64,000 bases of DNA, taken from NCBI GenBank assembly GCA_018907035.1, contig JACCIC010000004.1, positions 2,533,501-2,597,500 of the forward strand, in the 5' to 3' direction. This stretch comes from Sycobia sp. Sy_11. Taxonomy: Eukaryota; Arthropoda; Insecta; Hymenoptera; Epichrysomallidae. Made by a program: the position numbers and the translations under genes. Below are positions 1 through 10,678 of this stretch, piece by piece; positions within the stretch are counted from its first letter, which is position 1; each line of letters starts with the position of its first letter. The notes below the pieces were generated by a model. That model was given only the letters and a program-made list of their open reading frames with translations, had not been told where the DNA came from and ran no database searches.

Positions 1-539
1 ATTCTAAACATGTAGTAAGTATTTTTTATTGTTATGTATAATATATTATTGTGTTCTAGATATAACTAATCTAACAAATTGTGGAACATTCTAAACAACA
101 CTTAGTACTAAATTCTGTATCAGGAAGACTAGTTTTTCTGTATTTAATATGAGCTTTTTTAATTTTTCTTACCGTGGATATTAGTTCTATTTGAACCCAA
201 GCGAGATAAATGAAAGGTAAAATTTTAAGAATATTTAAGTACGATTTTTTTAATAATCAAATCCAAAGAAGCATAAAACTTGATTATATCTGCATCTAAA
301 TCACCATCGAATATTTCTTCGAATACAGTTTTAATTAATCGAATAAAATGACAAATTGATATTATTGTAGTTAAATTATAAAAACTCTAATTGCCCTGAA
401 AAGAAATATCTCTATTTTTTAAATATCTACTTGTTCGGAAAATCATACTGGAAAATGATGATTGTCAGAGAGAAACAAGCCTTTCATTGCACCGGTTCAT
501 ACATTCACTACATATAATTTAATAGGCTGCTATGATATT
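1..539. other. AT-rich intron, no feature seen
   Basis: Low-complexity AT-rich sequence lying 3' of the last Nmdar1 exon visible in the window, so presumably intronic. I looked for the next receptor exon (the first membrane segment after the K-K end of the 5229-5386 exon) on the minus strand here and in 2286-5228 and did not find it. It probably lies beyond the left edge. Confidence 0.5.
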
Positions 540-2285
540 TTCAATATGATCCTGAAATCAAACGTCAAAGTGCCAAATGGAAAGTCCTGGATGAGACAAA
601 ACCGGTATTCTGGTGTTATCTTGGTATTCTTACGCGTATTCGTCGAGTTGGGTCAGGATATCGTGGAAAAGGAAGCTGGTGTTCGCATTGGTGAATGTAT
701 TTTTTATCAATAACGACATTCTATGGTTAATCACTCACTTCTACTTATTCAGGAAATTGTATTTACGAAGGTGGATTGATAAGTTTTCGACCTGACCAAG
801 AAAAACAACGTTTATAAGAATTTTTTCTTATTTCTCAACATAATCTCCTCCAAGGCTGATACATTTCTCATAGTGGTGTTCTAGTCTAATAATGCCATCT
901 CTATAGACTAATTCGTCAAGCTCCTCAAAATACCTATTTACAGCTTCGATTACTTCTTCATTGTCCGCAAATCTCTTACCGCTAAGCCATTTTTTGAGGT
1001 TAGATAATAGTCGTTTGGGGCTAGGTCTGGAGAGTAGAGAGGGTGCGGCATCAATTCGAACTTCAGATCGTTGATTTTAGTCATCGCAACGATTGACGTG
1101 TGCGCTTGTGCGTTATCGTGATGAAACAAGATTTTTTTTCTTCGTCAGATGAGGTCGTTTAATTTTCACTTCGTGGCTCAAACGTTGCAATAAGTCTGTG
1201 TAGTATTGACCAGTGATAGTTTTACCGTTTTCAAGGTAATCAATGTATATAATACCTCTTGCATCCCAAAAACAGTAGCCGTAACCTTGTTCGCCGAAAA
1301 AATTGTTTTTGCCTTTTTTGGAGTTGGTTCCCCTGGTCTAATCCAGTGTTTAGACTGTTGTTTGGTTTCAGGAGTGTAGTGGTGGATCCAAGTTTCGTCA
1401 ACGGTTACGAATCGATGCAAAAATTCGCTTAGATTACGCTTATACAACGCCAAATTGGCGGTAGAAATGTTCTTTCGAATCAATTTTTTGTTGACTGTGA
1501 GCAAACGCGGCACCCATCTTGCACAGAGCTTTTCCATATACAAATGTTGGTGCAAATTATTTTGTACACGTTCATGACATCTTACACATCTCAGCTATCT
1601 CACGCACTTTTAATCTGCGATCTTTTAGCACTATTTGATGGATTTTTTCGATCATATCTGGAGTTGTGATCTCAATGGGGCGTCCTGAGCGAGGCTCATC
1701 AGAGGTGCTCACACGTCCCTTTTTAAACTCGGAAACCCACTGCTTAACGGTTGAATATGATGGGGAGGATGTCCCCAGTGTTGAGTCCATCTCTTCTTTA
1801 ATTTCCTTCAGCGTGAACCTCTTCAAATAAAAGTATTTGATGTCAGCTCGATTTTCCAGCTTTTCCATTTTTACGAAAAACACAGAGGCATCTTGTTCAG
1901 CGTGCTCTCAAACCTAAACTAACATGGCGATCGGACTGAAACTATAGCTACAAGCTATCTAAGGATGGTACTATAGAACGCCACCTCAAGGTAGGCCTAG
2001 TTGCGCCATCTCTTGGTCAGAACGGAAACTTATCAATCTACCCTCTTATCAATGAAAGGAAAGCGTTACAGAGACGTTGAAGACATTCGAAAGAGAATGA
2101 CTGCAATTTTGAAGATAATTCCAGTTAATGACATGAAAAAGTCATTTAACATGCTGTTCGAACGCTCTAAACTTTGTATTAGCTGAGAATGGGACTATTT
2201 TGAAGCAAATAACTGAATTTTGCAAAAATAATTTATTGGTGTCTTTTATTAAGTCTGGGAATTTTGAAACAGACCTTTTATTTCA
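540..2285 (+). mobile_element. Degenerate mariner (rosa-like type) split by a nested mariner
   Basis: Two pieces of one old transposase read on the plus strand. The left piece (about 553-720) resembles the Q-Y-D-P-E-x-K-R-Q-S-A-K-W block that follows the first catalytic Asp in mariners, and then a L-G-I-L-T-R-x-R block. The interval between those blocks is deleted. The right piece (2049-2285) encodes K-G-K-R-Y...E-D-I...L-K-I-I-P...S-K-L-C-I, like a mariner C-terminus, and is followed by a GACCT-type end near 2275-2281 resembling mariner termini. The pieces are separated exactly by the TA-flanked element at 766-2046. No left terminal repeat was found, so the element is 5'-truncated. The family assignment comes from motif resemblance only. 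Confidence 0.5.
766..2046 (-). mobile_element. Mariner transposon, complete ends, broken transposase
   Basis: A 1281 bp element flanked by TA (764-765 and 2047-2048) with 36 bp imperfect terminal inverted repeats (766-801 against 2011-2046, about 30 of 36 matching). The transposase reads on the minus strand. 1572-1883 holds the N-terminal DNA-binding part (an S-T-V-K-Q-W helix and an S-G-R-P linker). 1178-1555 holds W-V-P-R and the first catalytic Asp (V-T-V-D-E-T-W-I-H-H-Y). Farther on, H-H-D-N and Y-S-P-D-L-A-P-N-D supply the second and third Asp, but frameshifts separate them and an in-frame stop follows C-K-M-S. It resembles the irritans-type side of the family. It is inactive and nested in the older mariner at 540-2285. 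Confidence 0.9.
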
Positions 2286-2755
2286 TTACAATACAATACT
2301 TAATCAATAATTCAGTACTTATTTTCTGTATGAAATTATCACCCATAATCTACATTTTTATATTTGATAAATATCATTATAAAAGGAAAACGATAGTCTA
2401 AACTGTTTAACATATTAGCATTCTTAGCGATATATAGAGTGGCCCTGTAAAATGAGAAGTATATGTTAAATGATACTATAGCAGACATAAGGTGACAATA
2501 GCCTCATGTCTATTTAAACTTATGTTGACAATGGGTTTTGATGTTTGTAATATAGTTAATCGTAAGTCGATATGAGTGCAAATATCTAATAACCGACGTC
2601 TCAATATTATATTAGAACAGAGCAATTCTCCACAGTATCTTTTTTTATAAATATTTTGTAATATAAATCTATATAATCTATTATAAATAATATAAATCAG
2701 GTGCGACCATCCTTTGAATACTTTTCATGACATTGGCCTGTTTCCCAATATTCAT
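2286..2755. other. AT-rich intron, no feature seen
   Basis: AT-rich sequence between the mariner cluster and the R1-clade fragment. I saw no ORF with family resemblance, no repeat structure and no splice-bounded exon. Confidence 0.5.
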
Positions 2756-2759
2756 TGCG

Positions 2760-3340
2760 TCGCCTAATACTCCCACTCCATACAATAAAATCGAGTGAGT
2801 TAATCTTAACAAGAGTCAGCGCATGTTTTCTCTAGGTCCGATCATATTGGCCATCAATCTTCTCTAAGCCTTTGTCCTTTTTGCTGCTTTCTGCGTTGTG
2901 TTCCGTATATGATGCAAAAAACCGAATATTTATAGTAAATCTTAAATATTTCACCTCAGTTTTAGTCTCAAGTGGTCTAGTCCCTAATGTTACTGAAACA
3001 TCCTTGTCTATTTTATAGGGAGTTGACAGCAACAACTCGGCCTTTTATAGCTCTCACTGCAGTTCGTGCTTTGCTATCCATGCGAACACGTGCCTCATGG
3101 TAGTCACGTACAACTATTGCGGTTACTACATCGTCGGTGACGCAATAAAGTGCACATTCGTTGGCATTTGCTGTCTAAGAAGCTATCATATTTTACGTTC
3201 CAGAAGTTGGGACCCAAGATAGAATTTTGCGCGACCCCTCCTGTTACTCGATACCTTCCATCCAGTATTTCGTTCGTCAAACTTCGGTCTCTTGGCTAGT
3301 CATGTAAAATGCGTAGGACATAAGTGTTTAAAGTATAGTT
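2760..3340 (-). pseudogene. R1-clade non-LTR retrotransposon, RT fragment
   Basis: Read on the minus strand, the segment from about 3300 to 3200 gives R-V-T-G-G-V-A-Q-N-S-I-L-G-P-N-F-W-N-V-K-Y-D, which matches the R1-clade RT block usually reading V-P-Q-G-S-x-L-G-P-x-L-W-N-x-M-Y-D. About 3160-3120 gives C-V-T-D-D-V at the place of the catalytic Y/F-A-D-D box. 2832-3035 gives E-V-K-Y-L-R-F-T-I-N-I, the K-Y-L-G-x-x-I-D block that follows the active site. Stops and frameshifts separate the blocks, so it is a dead fragment. The intact relative at 31073-35810 carries the same motif order. Confidence 0.75.
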
Positions 3341-3479
3341 CCAGTGCTTCCAGTATTTTCCTCTATTTTATGCAGTAGATGGAATCCTTGAGGTTATATA
3401 CGCGATGAGAGGCACCGAGAGGAGTAAACATTATTCTCGACCAGTTTAATTGCTAGCGACATTTAATATTCGGAATAGC

Positions 3480-4270
3480 GTCAGCTATGTTGCATGAGCA
3501 AATGTCTCAATCAGGTGTTGTGTCGGGTGACGAAATGGATGAAGGACGATGGGCTAAAACTCACGGCGCCGGAAACAGAGACTTTCTCCTGATTAAGAAG
3601 CGCATTCCAACGATGCGAATACGATCGTTAAAAAGAAGTTGCGGGCCAGTGGTCCGTGCCCCAAAAGATAATGCGAGTGAGAGTGGTATTCCAGCGAGGC
3701 GCGAAATCTCGCGTTAAAAGGAACGGGATTCGGGGCGTAAGGAGCGAAATAAACCCGCTAAATTAAAACTTAGAATTCGATTTAATAAAAAAATTAGACA
3801 CCTGCAATATAAAACAGAACGAAAAGCGTAGAACGCAGGCCGAGATCCTTCCGACGGCGGGGCGCGCGAAGATTGGGAAGAGAGAGAGAGGGATAAAATC
3901 AAGTTGCCACTTACATGGCATGAATCGCCTGTCGCTGAACGTCGAACTCGCTGTGATGTGAAACCGCCGATCGTGGAAGCGGTGGCGGGCAGCTGGCTGG
4001 CCACAACGACTGTCTGCTCGACAGACTAGATGTACCTCAGGAGAAGACGGGCAGGTCTGCGTCGTTGAAAGCACACTCACAGACGAGTGCACATAGAGCG
4101 CGGGAAGACTCTTTATGGTCGTTCGATCGGTAGCTGTTTACGCGTGATATTTGGTTCTGTCTTTCTCTACGACAAGCGCAATACTGGCCCGCAAACGATG
4201 TCAGTCCCTCTTTTCCTCTCTCCGTCTCTCTCTCCCTTACTCACTTTTTAGTCCGTAAATGTCGTCGTCG
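3480..4270. other. CpG/GC-richer island, possible promoter or 5' exon
   Basis: Base composition rises sharply from the surrounding AT-rich DNA. CpG is frequent and there are purine tracts (GAGAGA near 3880-3895, its CT-rich counterpart near 4205-4240). The ORFs across it overlap on both strands and show no family resemblance, so I do not call a protein. A donor-like site (CAT|GTAAGTGG read on the minus strand near 3907-3916) would fit a noncoding first exon of a minus-strand transcript. An eroded LTR is an alternative. Function is not established. Confidence 0.35.
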
Positions 4271-5228
4271 GTCTGGAATAGAGTCTACACAAATAAATAA
4301 TTATATTTATTTATATATCCAAATATACAGACACAGGCAACGTATATCAGCTACTATCGGAGAGAGAGTTTGGAACACAGGATAGCAAACACATGCGGCG
4401 TTCGCGATCCCCGTAATAATACATATATCGCTGTATAGGATGTAAAAGTATTATTTGAAATGGATAATACTGAAGAAAGGATTATTAATTTTTTAAAAAC
4501 TAGCTACTAAGATAAATGAAACTTTATTTCAAATACTTTCATAGTAATGGATGAATATATTATCTTTAAATGTTAAAAGATATAAATGACTTGATTTTTC
4601 CTAGTTTCCTTATATTATTATATGAATTGGATATTAATATTGAAATATGAGAAACATTATTAAGATTTTATTAAATTGCGTATTGTTATGTGAAATAAAT
4701 TTTACAAACATATATGTATATGTTTCTTAATGAGTTTATAGTTTTTAGCAAGTCTGGCAACAAATACTATATCGGTCTTCTGACACTTAACCCAATATAG
4801 ACGAAGAAACTAAAGTATAGACATAATATATGGAGTAGAATATGAAATTATACGCATATATTATAGACATTTTTACTGATTTTAGATTTTCAATGTGTCG
4901 ATGACATGATCATTCTATGTGGATATCTTAGTTTTTCAGGACTAAATTGTATTGCAAGGCTTTGATGGATTTTAGATCACTTGATAGCTCGACTTAGTAT
5001 TTTATCGCATATATTGTTGAAGATATGGCTCAGTTTTAGATCAGTCAATCCGTAAAGATCATTATATGATAGAAATAGTATTATAGCATATAATACTATC
5101 TATATACTTTGCAGAAAAAAAGAAAATTTATATAAATATAAATACATTTTTTAAATATAAATACATGGTTGGAAAGTTTTTAAAAGAATCAATAATTAAA
5201 TTTTTGTAAAAATGATACGCTTTCTTAC
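4271..5228. other. Nmdar1 intron, no further feature
   Basis: AT-rich sequence directly 3' of the Nmdar1 exon. It starts with a good donor on the minus strand (GTAAGA). No transposon motifs or exon were recognised. Confidence 0.5.
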
Positions 5229-5386
5229 CTTTTTCTCAAGAATAGTTATACCTTGATATTTAAATGGTTTACTAAACTCAATAAATTCTGCTCTTTCTGG
5301 ATTAATAGTTAATGGAGCAACAATCATATCAGCTCTTTCATAAACAATTTCTCCAATCAAGCCGGTCCATTCCTTCTTTCCAGTGT
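5229..5386 (-). CDS. Nmdar1: Nmdar1 exon: ligand-binding lobe S1, glycine-contact segment
   Basis: Internal exon of the GluN1-type NMDA receptor subunit, a plasma-membrane cation channel of synapses gated by glycine and glutamate. The 158 bp exon has an acceptor TTCTTATAG and a donor AAG|GTAAGA. It encodes 52 residues plus the end of a split codon, beginning [13 protein letters not shown] and ending I-T-I-L-E-K-K. It carries [12 protein letters not shown]: Pro, Thr and Arg in P-x-T-x4-R are the residues that hold the glycine backbone in this family. The block F-S-K-P-F-K-Y-Q-G is near-invariant in insect GluN1. It joins in phase to the exon at 12321-12455 (phase 1) and ends in phase 0. The next exon, encoding the first membrane segment, is not in the window. 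No break is seen. Confidence 0.95.
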
Positions 5387-5650
5387 CTATAAGAAAGAAT
5401 AAAATAGTAATTTATAGAAAGAGAAAAACGTTAAAGAACAATACAAGAATCTCAATTAGAAAATATTTTGTATTAAAATATTACAAGAAAAAGAAGAATT
5501 GTATAAATAATAGCAAAAGATGTAAAATAAATGTATAATACAATAGTGCTTCATAAATGTATAATACAATAACTTCAAAGATTTTGAAGCTCAAACTAAT
5601 AAACAGATTGAAAGAGAGGAGTCATTTGGGTTCATATGTGTTATCATAAG
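5387..5650. other. Intron with a small tandem repeat
   Basis: Short AT-rich stretch between the Nmdar1 exon and the Penelope fragment. An approximately 32 bp motif (ATGTATAATACAATA...) is repeated at about 5531-5545 and 5557-5571. Nothing else is seen. Confidence 0.4.
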
Positions 5651-5651
5651 T

Positions 5652-6340
5652 CTAATAATGTTGTCTGGCATGATCGCTCCTACTATTCTCTGAAGCTGCA
5701 ATCGTATATTCTAGAAGAATCTTTTCTAAAATCTTTGTGCGGTAATTTGATTGCTCTGTCGTGTCTTCCTTTACAGTACCTATCTTGTTTCCGAATAGAT
5801 GATGTGAGTTAAAATTTAATGACCTACCTGACCATGTAGGTTTTCTATACCAATGTAATTTTACTCTGTTATTACTAACTCTAATAACATTGACGTCAAA
5901 AAAACTTAATTTATTATCTAATTCTATTTCTTTTGTATATTTAATTCTATTACGGATGAAATTAAAATCATCCACCATTTCGTCTACAATATTGCTGGTA
6001 AAATTGTAAAGATATTATCAACATATGTTTTATAGATAATTGGTTCAAAATTTAACTTATTTAATGTAATATTTTCTAATTTTCCTATTACCAAATTAGC
6101 AATGACTGGTGACAAAGGTAATCCTATTGGAAAATCATATCCTTGTTCATAAAAATTATTTTGAAATAAAATTGTGTTATTCAAAACTAAATTTATTTCT
6201 TTAATGAATTCATCTTTTGTTAATCTTGTGTCATTACTAATTTCTGTCCATTTTTCTTCTATAATTTCTTTAAATACATCTAATGGTATATTCGTCGATA
6301 TTCGGTTGGTGTATTCGGTTGCTATATTCGGTATATTCAT
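5652..6340 (-). pseudogene. Penelope-like element (PLE) reverse transcriptase fragment
   Basis: Two minus-strand reading frames (5984-6340, then 5652-5978) form the C-terminal half of a PLE reverse transcriptase. The motif order is: a leader with P-L-D-V-F-K-E-I-I-E-E-K-W and N-N-T-I-L-F-Q-N-N-F-Y; Y-D-F-P-I-G-L-P-L-S-P-V-I-A-N-L (the G-x-P-L-S-P block of PLE RTs); Y-V-D-N, where the catalytic box is normally Y-V-D-D, so the last Asp is lost; and L-S-F-F-D-V followed by W-Y-R-K-P-T-W-S-G-R, the characteristic PLE block after the active site. No GIY-YIG endonuclease follows, so it is 3'-truncated. The frames are split by one frameshift/stop near 5980. Confidence 0.85.
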
Positions 6341-6974
6341 CGAATATTGATCGACCTATAAAAATATTTATTAATTTAATTCAAAACAGTCAACATAAGT
6401 ACAGTTTTTAATTTTAATGTTTATAATACGCTCAACGTAGTGGTATACCGTCGGAGTGGACACTTTAATAATTTTTAATATTTTTGAGCATTTACATTAT
6501 TATGGAATTCGGAAAAAATTGATTAGTATAACACTTCAAAGCTCTTCTTATATTTCTTTAACTTACTATTTCTTTATGAGAGAAATTCCTTTAAAAATTT
6601 AACACAATTTATCGATTTATCGAAATTTTCTTAAATTTGTCTCCCAATAGGATGCATAAAAGATGCTGTTTTAAATTTTTATTAATAATTAATATTATTA
6701 AATTAATTTAACTTTTCAAGAAGTAGACCTCCTTAATATTTCGAATGAAGCCAAGATGGACCAAACTACTTTTTTTCTAAAACTTACAAAACAACAAAAT
6801 TATACAAAAAAATGCCGTGTAAGTACATGAAAGAATTGTACAGATGCTCAAACGTTAAATTTTTCTGCTATAAACTCGTCTAAGACAAATAAAAATTGCA
6901 TGTTCGATAATATAATACATTAGACTAAATATGCATTCGCATCTGAATTCATCTGTATCAGAAGATAAATCATG
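6341..6974. other. AT-rich spacer between opposed Penelope fragments
   Basis: No coding motif was recognised. It separates the minus-strand PLE fragment from the plus-strand one, so it would hold the 5' parts or pseudo-LTRs of both if they were inserted head to head. I see no clear repeat between its two halves. Confidence 0.35.
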
Positions 6975-7790
6975 TCTGGGAGGGTACGGATAGATAATTA
7001 CCTCCTTTTCTATCATATATTAATTCTTTTCATGCATTCATTAAATTTACATATGAATTAGAAGTTTCAAATCGTTTAAATTTCTTAGATATAACTATAG
7101 TTAGAGAAAATAATTAATTAGAATTTAATATGTATAGAAAACCGACATCAACGGATACTTTAATGCCATTTAATTCCAACTAATCATATAATATAAAAAT
7201 TTTTGCATTCAATTCTTACATTTTTAGGTTATTAAACACTCCATTAAATAAAATCTGATTCCGACTCCTACAAAAATACCTACCCATTATATACTCCCCC
7301 ATTAATAAATAAGGATAGATACTTTTTAATAAATTATTTACTATTTTAACCAATAAAATTTATAACGATTTAACTAAACTTAACAAAATTAATAAAAAAA
7401 ATAAAAAAAATTAACGAAAATAAAACAAATCTGAAAACTTCATTAGTTAATAATAAAGATAAAACCGAAGATTTGAAAAAAAGCGGTGTTTATAAATTAC
7501 TTTGTAACGATTGTGTTACGGTTTGCATTGGTTAAACCGGTCGTTCAATTGAAATATGAATAAATGAAAATTTTAAATCTGTACAATTTAATAAAACTAC
7601 AACAGGAATAGCAGAGCATTGTTTTAATCATAATCATAATCTAAGTTCAAATAATTTTAAACTTCTATATAATATTAAAAAAGGCAAAAGATTAAATAAA
7701 CTGGAAATAATTGAAATTAATAAAGCGTTGCTTAAAGGCGAAAATGTGACCAACGATATGTCTGATTTTGTAATTTCACCGTTATTGCGA
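6975..7790 (+). pseudogene. Penelope-like element: RT end plus GIY-YIG endonuclease
   Basis: Read on the plus strand, about 7028-7190 encodes I-K-F-T-Y-E-L-E-V...L-N-F-L-D-I-T-I-V followed by M-Y-R-K-P-T-S-T-D-T, the PLE block after the catalytic box. About 7484-7780 encodes G-V-Y-K-L-L-C-N-D-C...I-G-stop-T-G-R-S and later A-E-H-C-F-N-H-N-H-N and L-E-I-I-E-I. That is the order of the PLE GIY-YIG domain: the GIY-like pair, C-x2-C, the Gly-x-Thr-Gly-Arg active segment, His and Glu. Several stops and poor conservation in the linker show it is inactive. The RT differs enough from the fragment at 5652-6340 to be a different PLE subfamily. Confidence 0.8.
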
Positions 7791-7888
7791 GTTGCAACAT
7801 GTTTATAATATACAAGCTGATTAATGACAGCTAGGATTTTACCCTCATTATCCCTTCCCCTCTCTCTTACCTTACCGTTATATTTCAA

Positions 7889-7892
<4 letters not shown>

Positions 7893-7948
<56 letters not shown>
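7893..7948. repeat. (TA)n microsatellite
   Basis: Twenty-eight TA units directly 3' of the Penelope GIY-YIG remnant. Confidence 0.98.
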
Positions 7949-7951
<3 letters not shown>

Positions 7952-7988
7952 ATAGCACTGTAATTTTATATTTTCTCTCATTCTATAC

Positions 7989-8022
7989 ATTGAAAATGAC
8001 GTAACAGTCGAAATAGCTATCA
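7989..8022 (+). ncRNA. Degenerate hammerhead-like motif 3' of Penelope element
   Basis: The sequence ...TTGAAAATGAC-GTAACA-GTCGAAATAG has the layout of the hammerhead core seen in Penelope-like pseudo-LTRs: a C-U-G-A-N-G-A-like strand, a short stem-loop (GAC/GTC) and GAAA. The first strand is changed (TTGAAAA), so it would not be an active ribozyme as written. Its position 200 bp after the GIY-YIG domain is where such motifs occur in these elements. The motif is short and chance is a real alternative. Confidence 0.3.
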
Positions 8023-8690
8023 GTAAAGAAATAAATATTCGTGAAACTATCCAAGTGTTTTAAGTACTCCTTTTATTATTATTATTATTAATAATATTTT
8101 ATTATTATTATAATAATAATATTAATTATTATTTTAATTATGTTTGAGCAAGGGTGTAATTAATACTCTATTAACTTAATTGTTGTTACAGATGTTTTTA
8201 TTTTTTGCGCTTAACAGAACTATATATCTATGTTGATTGTGCGAGTGTGGTTCCTGTAATTTATACTGTAATTTGATTTCATCCAACATAGGTCAGTTGC
8301 ATATCCAGTGAATTATATTTAGTCCTTCACTGTCACAATATTCGTACGCATTTAGTTTTCCTAGAACCCAAATTTTATTTTTTAGTATTAGTCTATTACA
8401 ATATTTATTTAGTAGTTTGATTTGTGCTTATATTTTTGAACAACATATGTCTTTTACTTCCTAAGTAGTTGTTACCAATATTTTCTGAGAAGCAAAAAGA
8501 GTAATTTAATAGAGATGAAGTTTGAATACATTGCTTTTTGTGATTATTTTTTAAATATATAGAGAATTAACTTGTTAACTACTTCATTATATTCATATTT
8601 TTCAAGTTAGGATAGTTTTAAAAATTATCAAAAAACTGTTGTACGATCGGTTAAAAAAATGCTTTTATCATAAAGATATCCAATTATATT
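8023..8690. other. AT-rich intron with ATT triplet runs
   Basis: Contains ATT/TAA triplet runs at about 8076-8130. No coding feature is seen. Confidence 0.5.
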
Positions 8691-10676
8691 TTAATAAATT
8701 TTTATTATTACAACCCATCTCACTTTTGCAATCTTTTTGGTGTCCATCTCCAAGACTTTGGCTATCCAATTCAAGGTCAATTTCAATACTTTACATTCTA
8801 TATATTCTAGTTGTAATTCTAACTGCAGTGCTGTATGTAAGGTGCACTTTGGGAGGCATAGAAGTTTTTTAAAGAAGTTGTTTTGAACTCTAGTTAGTGC
8901 GATTAATTGGTTTCCGGCCCATGATTCACAAGCATATACAGTCATCGACTTGAAAAGGGAATTAAATAACTTGAATATAGTGCCAAAAAATTTTATATTC
9001 ATTCTACTTATTAAAGTCACAGTAGACCTTGAAGCTATATTATTTCTTTTAACTACCTGTGCGACTACATTATCGAATAAATCTGATCTTGTAAAATTCA
9101 TCCCTAACTACGTATATTCTTTTACTATCATTATTTCCTTATTGCAAAAATAGAACGCCATGTTTTTGAAATTCGCTCCCCCTTCTTAAAAATGATGATA
9201 TTGGTTTGTTGTGTATTATCATATAAGTTGCAGTACTCCATAAAATATTTTTAAAATTTTACGCATCTCTCCTTCTGATTTCACTAATATTACAAAATTA
9301 TCTGCAAAAGTCATTATTATAATTCTACTCTGATCATTTATTCCTAATCCCTCCACTCTTTTTTCTGAAAAAAGTCTCTAAATCTGATATAAACAACGAG
9401 AATAGAAGTAGGCTAAGTGCTTCCCGTTGAAGTAGATCATCCGATATCTTGATCTCATCTGAAATACCAAAGTCATTTTTACATGTATTTTATTTTGTGT
9501 ATAGATTTGTTAAGATATTGAAGAATTTGAAACTAAATCGCAATTTAAAAATTTTTCCAGAGTAAATTATGATTTATCGATGGAAAAGCACTTTTAAAAT
9601 TTACAAATAGCGCAAGCTTTCTGGCTTTGTTATTTAACATTATTTGTATCAACGCATTTAATATAAATATATTGTCGAGACATCCTCTATTATTCCTGAA
9701 CCCTTTTTAGAATTCTGGTAATAAATTATTAAAATCACACAATTTTTAGCTCTAGTAAATAAAATCTGTGTAAAAATTTTCACTATTGTGTTCATTAACG
9801 CGATTGGTCGATAACTTTCAGAATCAGCTGCATCACTTTTTTTTATAAAACATACTAATCAGAATGACTGACCAATTGTCAGGTATCGTTTCGTATAGCA
9901 AAATTTGATTAAAAAGCGATATCATATACAGTTTCTAATTTTGCCGTTAATTTTTAAAAAATTTCGATAGTATACCGTCCTTGCCTGAAGCTTTTTTTGG
10001 TTTGCATACATTGAGCGCGGAGTTGCATTCCATGTTATTTCTGTATCTAATTGCTCAATATAATTGTAGATTAATGTTAACTTATTTATTGCTATATTAA
10101 AAAAATTTTTTTATAATATTGGTACATATTATAAAAAAAATACAGCATTCCAAATCGATATATTTTTTTAATAGAGGCTTTGGCCCTCGCTATCGCAATT
10201 ATTCTTCATTTTTTTTTAGAATTTTTCTTTATTCTTTTGTAAAAATTTTATAACATTATTATTTTTTATAATTGTATCTTTTTCGAATAATCTTAGTAAA
10301 CTTATTCTACTTTTATTATTCCTGTATGAAGAGAAAATTGTGTTGTTGTTTCCTTTACATTATGATACATATTATTAACGTTTGCTTCTAAATGATGTAC
10401 GTTAACTGAATTACTCATGTATTCTGTTTGTTTATCTTTAATACCACTATTCGACAGCAGATTGTATCAATTATTTTGTGCTTTCTATTATGAAAATAAA
10501 AGTTTATTTCTCTTTCTATCAGCGCAAGCCCTATATAGATAGGTGAATGGACTGATCATGTTGACATTCGTAATATTTTAAATTCTAATATTTCACTTAT
10601 TGCATTTAAGTTAATACAAACATGATCAATTATAGTGTTACCATTCACCGATAAATGTGTATAGTTCATATATATA
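8691..10676 (-). pseudogene. Non-LTR retrotransposon (LINE), endonuclease end and RT, decayed
   Basis: Reading on the minus strand from 10676 to 8691. The end of an apurinic-type endonuclease is at about 10645-10580 (T-I-I-D-H-V-C-I-N-L-N). A linker follows. RT block 1 is at about 9990-9850 (K-A-S-G-K-D-G-I...S-Y-R-P-I-A-L-M-N). The Q-R-E-A-L-S-L-L-L-F-S-L-F-I-S-D-L-E block is at about 9430, and F-A-D-N for the usual F-A-D-D at about 9320. The C-terminal part is at 8691-9101, open for 136 codons (Y-A-C-E-S-W-A-G...L-C-L-P-K-C). Frameshifts and stops break it throughout. I do not assign a clade. The 5' side is cut by the mariner at 10679-11946. Confidence 0.85.
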
Positions 10677-10678
10677 TA

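Noticed and set aside
3487..4092. ORFs in the 3.5-4.1 kb GC island
   Set aside because: Both strands are open by composition and no domain or homology is recognisable.
7634..7888. Minus-strand ORF of 84 codons
   Set aside because: Antisense to the GIY-YIG remnant of the plus-strand Penelope element.
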